Shown here: positions 1-4,174 of the stretch, in pieces | Position numbering within the stretch: position 1 is the stretch's first letter | Layout of the letters: every line of letters starts with the position of its first letter | Source of the DNA: Chloroflexota bacterium | Lineage (GTDB): Bacteria; Chloroflexota; UBA6077; CF-72 | Assembly: GCA_019247135.1 (NCBI GenBank) | Contig: JAFAPL010000526.1 | Span: forward strand, 1 to 5,327 | Direction: 5' to 3' | DNA length: 5,327 nucleotides | The notes under the pieces: generated by a model | Seen by the model: the letters and a program-made list of their open reading frames with translations, nothing else | Database searches by the model: none | What the model was told of the DNA's origin: nothing | Made by a program: the position numbers and the translations under genes

Positions 1-237
1 GATCACGACCAGCCGTGTGGCGCTGAGGCGAACGCGGCCAAGCTGCTGGGCGGCGACGCCGGTTTCCGAGCGTGTGACGCGGCCCTGCAAACGCTCGGTG
101 GGTTCGGCTACTCGCGCGAGTTCCACGTGGAACGCGTGTGGCGCGAAGTGCGCCTGTTCCGCATCGCGCCGATCTCTCAGGAGATGGTCCTCAATTACTT
201 AGCGGAACGTGTCCTGAACTTACCCAAGAGTTATTGA
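1..237 (+). CDS. Acyl-CoA dehydrogenase, C-terminal fragment (5' end outside window)
   Basis: Frame 1 is open from the first base to a TGA at 235-237 and gives 78 residues. The segment DAGFRACDAALQTLGGFGYS (residues 19-38) followed by REFHVERVWREVRLFRIAPI (39-58) and SQEMVLNYLAERVLNLPKSY (59-78) is the typical last part of the C-terminal helical domain of FAD-dependent acyl-CoA dehydrogenases, which oxidise an acyl-CoA thioester to the 2,3-enoyl-CoA in fatty-acid or branched-chain catabolism. The GGFGY motif and the arginine-rich helix are diagnostic. In medium-chain enzymes the catalytic glutamate lies in an IYEGT motif just after this arginine helix; here the equivalent stretch reads RIAPISQEM, so that glutamate is not at its usual place. 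Either the base sits elsewhere in the missing part, as in isovaleryl-CoA dehydrogenase, or the subfamily differs. The gene ends naturally and is cut only by the window edge. The family call is firm; the substrate is unknown. Confidence 0.9.
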   Translation, partial: DHDQPCGAEANAAKLLGGDAGFRACDAALQTLGGFGYSREFHVERVWREVRLFRIAPISQEMVLNYLAERVLNLPKSY

Positions 238-249
238 ATTTGTTTGGAA

Positions 250-321
250 CGGAGCCGCTCATGAGCGGCTCCGCACGGCGGATCATGATCCGCCGTGGCC
301 AGGCGATCATGATCGCCTGGC
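250..321. repeat. First block of three abutting 24-bp palindromes
   Basis: The units are 250-273 (centre 261/262), 274-297 (centre 285/286) and 298-321 (centre 309/310). The second and third share the inner ten bases GATCATGATC with the first unit of the other block; the first has GCTCATGAGC. Each unit pairs across all 24 positions. The first unit follows the TGA of the acyl-CoA dehydrogenase gene closely enough to be transcribed as its 3' trailer. Confidence 0.97.
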
Positions 322-338
322 AACACTATGCCGATGTT
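322..338. other. 17-bp non-palindromic spacer splitting the array
   Basis: The spacer reads AACACTATGCCGATGTT. Only its outer four bases are complementary (AACA at 322-325 and TGTT at 335-338), and it lacks the CATG centre. It could be a separate element, a decayed unit that has lost 7 bp, or a scar of insertion. Its length brings the two flanking palindrome centres to 41 bp apart instead of 24. Confidence 0.8.
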
Positions 339-410
339 CCCAGCCGATCATGATCGGCTGGGCAGGTTGGCGCATGCGCCAACCTGGGAGCCCGAGCATG
401 CTCGGGCTCC
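339..410. repeat. Second block of three abutting 24-bp palindromes
   Basis: The units are 339-362 (centre 350/351), 363-386 (centre 374/375) and 387-410 (centre 398/399). The first has the GATCATGATC core; the other two have GCGCATGCGC and GAGCATGCTC. The last unit begins GGAGCC and ends GGCTCC, as the very first unit of the array does apart from one extra base pair at its edge, so the outermost units resemble each other at their ends. Confidence 0.97.
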
Positions 411-420
411 ATCTAACCAA

Positions 421-451
421 CGCATATCGGGCCAACAATTGCGATAATGCG
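421..451. promoter_or_regulatory. Imperfect inverted repeat, candidate operator upstream of the MFS gene
   Basis: CGCATATCG at 421-429 faces CGATAATGCG at 442-451; the arms are complementary apart from one unpaired base, with 12 bp between. The repeat covers the presumed core promoter, 5 bp before the exporter start, where a repressor would normally bind. No regulator gene is in the window, so this is only a positional inference. Confidence 0.35.
443..448 (+). promoter_or_regulatory. Candidate -10 box (GATAAT) for the MFS gene
   Basis: GATAAT matches the sigma-70 type TATAAT at five of six positions and lies in the AT-richest part of the spacer. The exporter ATG is only 9 bases after it, so transcription would start at or within a base or two of the ATG and give a leaderless or nearly leaderless message. 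No purine-rich ribosome binding site is seen before the ATG, which agrees with this. No good -35 box is visible. Confidence 0.4.
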
Positions 452-456
452 AAGTA

Positions 457-2061
457 ATGGCAGCCGCGAATCCCGCCCTGGCGTTGCCCCGAGCCGTAGA
501 GCGGCCGCGGTTCGGACTCGCCTACAAGTGGCTCGTCCTGATCGCCATGCTGCCAGGCATGACCGTCTTCCTGCTCGACGTCACCATCGTCAACGTCGCG
601 CTGGCCAAGCTCGGCTCCGTCTTCGACGTCGACGTCGCCACCGTCCAGTGGGTCATCACCGGCTACGCACTCGCCAGCGGCATCGCCACGCCGATGGCGA
701 GCTTCATCGAAGGCCGCTTCACCATGAAGCGCGTCTGGGTAATGGCGATCGCGACCTTCACCGCCGCGAGCGCCCTGTGCGGCCTCGCGCCAGCGTTCTG
801 GGTGCTCGTGTTCGGCCGGATCCTGCAGGGCTTCGCCGGCGGCATGCTCATCCCCATCGCGATCAGCACCCTGTTCCAGGCATTCCCGCCCAACGAACGC
901 GGTGCCGCCATGGGCTTCTTTGCCATCCCGATGGTCGCGGGCCCAGCCTTCGGGCCGACCATCGGCGGCTACATCGTCACGCATTGGGACTGGCGACTGG
1001 TGTTCTTCGTGAACGTGCCCGTCGGCATCGCTGCCGTCACGCTCGCCATGCTGTGCCTGCATCCCGGCAAGCCCCGCCTCGGCATCCGCTTCGACACGAT
1101 CGGTGCCATCCTTTCGTCGACGGCCTTCGGACTGACCCTGTATGGCCTGTCCAGAGTGAGCGCGGACGGTTGGAGCGCCCTCAGCGTTCGAGGTCTGATC
1201 GGCACTGGCCTGACGGCGCTCGTGGCCTTCCTGTTCTGGGAATTTCGTCAGGAGCAGCCGTTACTGGACGTACGCCTGTTCCTCAATCCCCTGTTCCTGA
1301 ATGCCAACATCGTCGGCTGGGTCAGCACCATCGCGCTGTTCGGCGCCGAGTTCATGCTGCCGCTCTACCTGCAGAACCTGCGCGGGCTGTCCGCGCTCGA
1401 CACCGGCCTGCTGTTGATGCCGCAAGGCCTCGCCGTCGCGGTGTCCGGGCCAATCGCCGGTCGCCTGGTCGACAGGATCGGTGCCCGCTGGATCGTGCTG
1501 GTGGGCTTCGCATTGTTGAGCTTCAACACGTTCCAGCTCTCACAGATCACGCTGACCACAGGTTTCGACGAGCTGAAGTTACTGCTGGTCGTGCGTGGCG
1601 TCGCGCTCGGGTGCACCATGCAGCCGACGCAGCTCACCGCCATGTCAGCCGTCGCGCCGCGTCTGCGAACCAACGCCAGCTCACTGAACAACGCGATGCG
1701 TAATGTGTTTCAGTCGTTCGGTATCGCAATGCTGTCGACCATCGTTCAGACGCAGACAACCGTCCACACGACCATCCTCGAATGGAACGTGCGTCAGGAC
1801 ACCATGCCTGGCCAGTTCCTCAACCAGTTGACCAATCACCTGGAGGTCAACAACAGCTTGCCGGACCCGGCCGCGACCGTCGCGGCGATGGAGATCATGG
1901 TCGGCCAGATCACCCAGCAAGCGGCGGTCCTCGCGTTTGGCGATGCATATCGTGTGACGTTCGTGGCCGCGGTGCTCGCCTTCTTCCTGGGCATGCTGCT
2001 ACCTGGCAAACGCTCGGCCGCCCAACGCTCGCCCGACGAAGCGGTGGCGATGGGCCACTGA
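457..2061 (+). CDS. DHA2-family (EmrB/QacA-like) MFS multidrug efflux transporter
   Basis: The 534-residue product has the size and hydrophobic pattern of 14-TM drug:H+ antiporters of the inner membrane, which expel toxic compounds using the proton gradient. Visible signatures are LLDVTIVNVAL at residues 39-49 in TM1 (motif D1), the GRILQGFAGGM segment at 120-130 in TM4, AGPAFGPTIGG at 161-171 in TM5 (antiporter motif C) and DWRLVFFVNVPVG at 178-190. The motif A loop between TM2 and TM3 is degenerate: ASFIEGRFTMKRV at 81-93 has Glu where Asp is usual and lacks the usual Gly before the Arg-Lys pair. The matching loop in the second half, GRLVDRIGARW (335-345), keeps the standard form. A polar insert at about 440-475 precedes the last helix (about 497-516). 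The ATG is the first in frame after the AT-rich spacer and gives a normal N-terminus; no ribosome binding site is seen. No EmrA-type adaptor or regulator is adjacent. The substrate cannot be told from sequence. Confidence 0.93.
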   Translation: MAAANPALALPRAVERPRFGLAYKWLVLIAMLPGMTVFLLDVTIVNVALAKLGSVFDVDVATVQWVITGYALASGIATPMASFIEGRFTMKRVWVMAIATFTAASALCGLAPAFWVLVFGRILQGFAGGMLIPIAISTLFQAFPPNERGAAMGFFAIPMVAGPAFGPTIGGYIVTHWDWRLVFFVNVPVGIAAVTLAMLCLHPGKPRLGIRFDTIGAILSSTAFGLTLYGLSRVSADGWSALSVRGLIGTGLTALVAFLFWEFRQEQPLLDVRLFLNPLFLNANIVGWVSTIALFGAEFMLPLYLQNLRGLSALDTGLLLMPQGLAVAVSGPIAGRLVDRIGARWIVLVGFALLSFNTFQLSQITLTTGFDELKLLLVVRGVALGCTMQPTQLTAMSAVAPRLRTNASSLNNAMRNVFQSFGIAMLSTIVQTQTTVHTTILEWNVRQDTMPGQFLNQLTNHLEVNNSLPDPAATVAAMEIMVGQITQQAAVLAFGDAYRVTFVAAVLAFFLGMLLPGKRSAAQRSPDEAVAMGH

Positions 2062-2066
2062 CAGCC

Positions 2067-2504
2067 TTGCCTGATCCGCACAACCTCCAGCGATTCGTCG
2101 ATGCACAGAACGCGGGTGGGACGTACGACGAAGCGCTCGCGGAAGTGCGACGAGGGCGCAAGACGTCGCACTGGATGTGGTTCGTCTTTCCCCAGATCGC
2201 GGGCCTGGGCCAGAGTCCCATGTCGCGCACCTACGCCATCTCGTCACTGGAGGAAGCGCGCGCATACTTGCGCCATCCGGTGCTCGGTCCCCGATTATTG
2301 GAGTGCGCGAGCGCCGTCGCGAACAGTCAGGCAGCCAGTGCCGAAGCTATTTTCGGCGGCATCGATACGCAGAAACTCCGCTCTTCAATGACGCTGTTTT
2401 TCCGCGCCGACCAGTCACAGCTCGTCTTCAAGGCAGTCCTGGATCGCTATTTCGGAGGAGCTGTGGACTCCGCTACTGACCAGCTGATCCGGTCGTCCAC
2501 GTAA
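2067..2504 (+). CDS. DUF1810 family protein
   Basis: The 145-residue product matches the DUF1810 family (Rv1873-like, small mainly helical proteins of unknown function) along its length. The hallmarks are DPHNLQRFVDAQ (residues 3-14), SHWMWFVFPQIAGLG (34-48), YAISSLEEARAYLRHPVLG (56-74), IFGGIDTQKLRSSMTLF (95-111) and a C-terminal FGGAVDSATDQL (129-140). The reading frame is open much further upstream, but that part lies inside the transporter gene and is not family-like. I chose the TTG at 2067 because it places DPHNL at the usual N-terminus and gives the usual family length; no ATG or GTG in frame fits. It begins 5 bp after the exporter stop, so the two are probably co-transcribed and translationally coupled. 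The last 32 bp overlap the methyltransferase gene on the other strand. No biochemical role can be assigned. Confidence 0.9.
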   Translation: MPDPHNLQRFVDAQNAGGTYDEALAEVRRGRKTSHWMWFVFPQIAGLGQSPMSRTYAISSLEEARAYLRHPVLGPRLLECASAVANSQAASAEAIFGGIDTQKLRSSMTLFFRADQSQLVFKAVLDRYFGGAVDSATDQLIRSST

Positions 2505-3330
2505 TCAGCATTTCGCGCACACCCTCCGGCCACCGCACGTGATATCCGCGTTTGTCCACGACGAACAGCTCGTCGAAGTGCTCGTCAAGCTGCTCGCGCG
2601 CCTGTTGCGCATCGACGGAGCCGTGTAGCTGGACAGCGCGGAGTGCGCGCTCGAGCATGCCGTCGCGCGTCGGCTCTGCTAACCACGTGTAGTTCTGGCG
2701 CATGGGCAACGGCAGCACGCGAACGTCGGGCAAGATGCCCATGTCCCAGAGCACCGCCAGCAGCTCACGATGGCCTGGCGGAGCTTCGAACGGTCCGCCG
2801 AATACCAGCTGGTAGACGTTTGCCCCCATGTGAGGTGGCGGCACACTCCAGAGGCCGATGAGCACGCGCCGACGCGCCGCTGCTTCCAGCGCACGAACGA
2901 ACGGCACAATGTCGCGCACGAAGTACGTCACGTGTGTCGTCAACACAACGTCGCCAGAGATATCCGGTGCCGGCCAGACGGACTCCACGAATCGGGCGTT
3001 GGTAATTCCCGATTCAGCGGCAGTCCGCTCGAACTGTGCGCGCATTGCCGCGGACGGGTCGACGTTGATCACCTCCCGACACCGCGACGCCAGCGCCAGA
3101 CCAATACGGCCGGCCCCGCCGCCGACGTCCACCACCGTGTCGTCTGGGTCGATGTAGCTGGCGAGTGCTTCGAGGTTAGCGTCCGCCACACGCCGCGGGT
3201 CGGCACGCGCCTGTTCGGCGATGGCTGGCGACCACTCGTCGCCGCCCGCTCCACCGCGCCAGCGCAGCCGCATGTCTTCGAAAGCAGCAACCCGAGCGGC
3301 GTACTCGTCGGCGGGCGTGATCACCATCAT
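2473..3330 (-). CDS. Class I SAM-dependent methyltransferase
   Basis: The 285-residue product has a Rossmann-type methyltransferase domain. Motif I is VVDVGGGAGRIGLAL (residues 66-80), the glycine-rich loop that holds S-adenosylmethionine; the acidic residue after strand 2 is Asp91 in VINVDPS. GDVVLTTHVTYFV (126-138) corresponds to the strand 4 region, and RRVLIGLW (154-161) to strand 5. The N-terminal 60 residues are charged and helical, and the C-terminal 100 or so (NYTWL at 213-217, then a helical stretch to LFVVDKRGYHVRW) probably form a substrate-binding cap. The frame is open upstream to 3483, but the extra residues are Arg/Ser/Gly-rich and unlike the domain. The tandem ATG pair at 3325-3330, with a GGGA about 7 bases upstream, gives a natural start. 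The gene is divergent from the six-TM protein and convergent with the DUF1810 gene. The methyl acceptor is unknown; nothing nearby points to one. Confidence 0.88.
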   Translation of the reverse strand: MMVITPADEYAARVAAFEDMRLRWRGGAGGDEWSPAIAEQARADPRRVADANLEALASYIDPDDTVVDVGGGAGRIGLALASRCREVINVDPSAAMRAQFERTAAESGITNARFVESVWPAPDISGDVVLTTHVTYFVRDIVPFVRALEAAARRRVLIGLWSVPPPHMGANVYQLVFGGPFEAPPGHRELLAVLWDMGILPDVRVLPLPMRQNYTWLAEPTRDGMLERALRAVQLHGSVDAQQAREQLDEHFDELFVVDKRGYHVRWPEGVREMLITWTTGSAGQ

Positions 3331-3466
3331 GGCGCGGTCCCAGGATAGTCGGGCCGAGCTTCCTGAAGATCCGGGACGGCTGCCCGTTTCGCCCGGGACA
3401 CGCATCGGAGGAACCTGAAGGCGAACCCGACAACGGGTCACCACCCAAATGAGGAGAACCCTCCGC
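3331..3466. promoter_or_regulatory. Divergent intergenic region, presumed to hold two promoters
   Basis: These 136 bp separate the methyltransferase start (minus strand) from the six-TM protein start (plus strand), so both promoters should lie here. I see no convincing -35/-10 pair for either. The only symmetric element is a small hairpin at 3425-3438, ACCCG-ACAA-CGGGT (5-bp stem, 4-base loop), 28 bp before the plus-strand ATG. It could be an operator or leader hairpin, or chance in GC-rich DNA. A GGAGGA at 3407-3412 has no standard start codon after it. Confidence 0.4.
3452..3457 (+). promoter_or_regulatory. Ribosome binding site that fixes the start of the six-TM gene
   Basis: AGGAGA at 3452-3457 (within GAGGAGA) is a good Shine-Dalgarno sequence 9 bases before the ATG at 3467. 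It directly follows another in-frame ATG at 3449, which therefore cannot use it. The ATG at 3467 is the likely start. Confidence 0.75.
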
Positions 3467-4174
3467 ATGGATCGTCCAACCACCTGGGAGCGCCTGAGCT
3501 CGGTATGCGGCGCTTTGTTCGCGGCCCTTCAGATCGCCGCGACGGCATACTTCCTGATCGTCCTCGCGCCTCATCTGCCTCCACTCGACGCGCCACTGGA
3601 GCAGCAAGGCCAGTTTTATTCGCAGTACACGTTTGAAAACGCGCTGGTCGCGTACTTGTCCGTGCTGCCGATGCCTTTCTTCCTCGTGTTCCTTGGCGGA
3701 GTGTTCGCCTTGCTCCGGCGGATCGAAGGCGGCGTTGGCGCGCTCACCGCGACCGCGCTGGCGGCCGGCGTGTCGGTCGCGATCATCTGGCCAATCGGCA
3801 TCGTGGTCGCCGACTCGGGCCAGGGCCTGTCGCACCAGGGTCTCGCCCCGCTCGCCGTGATGGCGTTCGACGGCGTCGCGCAGTTGTCGCTCGCGCTGAG
3901 CGCGCTCGCCGGCGCGGTACTCCTGGTCACCATCGCCGCGGGCGTCCTGTCAGCCGATGGACTGCCGCGCTGGCTCGCCTATTCCGCCGTCGTCCTGGCC
4001 GTGGTGAATCTGATCGGCTCGGTCACCCTGCTCAATGCGTCCCTGTACCCGATCCTGGCGATCGGCACACTCCTGTTCGACATCTGGGTCGCCGCGTTGA
4101 GCGGTATGCTCCTGCGACGTGTCACAGCCAGCCGCCCAGGCCGTCTCGCCGAGCGTGCCAGCCTGGCTGCCTGA
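3467..4174 (+). CDS. Six-TM integral membrane protein of unknown function
   Basis: The product has 235 residues. Hydrophobic segments lie at about 12-35, 60-84, 91-115, 136-161, 169-189 and 193-216, giving six predicted membrane helices. A polar loop of about 25 residues (DAPLEQQGQFYSQYTFENAL, 41-60) follows TM1. A short positive turn (LRRIEGG, 83-89) follows TM2, and a basic tail (RRVTASRPGRLAER) ends the protein, which together suggest that both ends face the cytoplasm. No catalytic motif, cofactor site or transporter signature is recognisable; it looks like the small uncharacterised membrane proteins common in Actinobacteria and Chloroflexota. The start at 3467 is set by the ribosome binding site just upstream. 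Its 3' end overlaps the probable start of the sensor kinase, so the two are likely one operon, and a role as a partner or sensor input of that kinase is possible but not shown by the sequence. Confidence 0.75.
   Translation: MDRPTTWERLSSVCGALFAALQIAATAYFLIVLAPHLPPLDAPLEQQGQFYSQYTFENALVAYLSVLPMPFFLVFLGGVFALLRRIEGGVGALTATALAAGVSVAIIWPIGIVVADSGQGLSHQGLAPLAVMAFDGVAQLSLALSALAGAVLLVTIAAGVLSADGLPRWLAYSAVVLAVVNLIGSVTLLNASLYPILAIGTLLFDIWVAALSGMLLRRVTASRPGRLAERASLAA

Larger units (their letters stand above)
250..410. repeat. Tandem array of six perfect 24-bp palindromes centred on CATG
   Basis: Six perfect palindromes of exactly 24 bp lie at 250-273, 274-297, 298-321, 339-362, 363-386 and 387-410. Within each block of three they abut with zero spacing, and the base pair just outside each unit fails to match, so symmetry ends exactly at the unit boundary. 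The 12-nt left arms are CGGAGCCGCTCA, CACGGCGGATCA, GCCAGGCGATCA, CCCAGCCGATCA, CAGGTTGGCGCA and GGAGCCCGAGCA; the right arm is the exact reverse complement each time. Arm position 8 is always G and positions 11-12 always CA, with A/C at 9 and T/G at 10, giving a shared core G-M-K-CATG-M-K-C; the outer positions vary. As RNA or single-stranded DNA each unit would fold into a 10-bp stem with a CATG loop. The array starts 12 bp after the acyl-CoA dehydrogenase stop and ends 46 bp before the exporter start. Its function is unknown. It has no T-tract like an intrinsic terminator and no identical direct repeats like a CRISPR. Confidence 0.97.

Noticed and set aside
250..273. Rho-independent terminator of the acyl-CoA dehydrogenase gene
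   Set aside because: The hairpin is strong but is followed directly by another GC-rich palindrome and not by a T-tract. It is better treated as one unit of the array.
138..353. Plus-strand open frame running through the array, with a repeating Ile-Met-Ile pattern
   Set aside because: The 24-bp period is a multiple of three, so a frame stays open through the palindromes by construction. It starts inside the acyl-CoA dehydrogenase gene and resembles no protein family.
250..410. CRISPR array
   Set aside because: There are no identical direct repeats separated by unique spacers; the units abut and differ in sequence, and no cas gene is present.
307..1062. Long minus-strand open frame opposite the exporter gene
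   Set aside because: It is antisense to a well-supported transporter gene; its product is rich in Asp/Glu/Arg/His with no domain, as expected for a GC-rich shadow frame.
3407..3420. GGAGGA followed by CTG as the start of a small gene
   Set aside because: There is no standard start codon at usable distance, and the following frame has no recognisable product.
3331..3483. N-terminal extension of the methyltransferase up to 3483
   Set aside because: The extra 51 residues are not domain-like and would overlap the ribosome binding site and start of the divergent gene; the ATG pair at 3325-3330 fits better.
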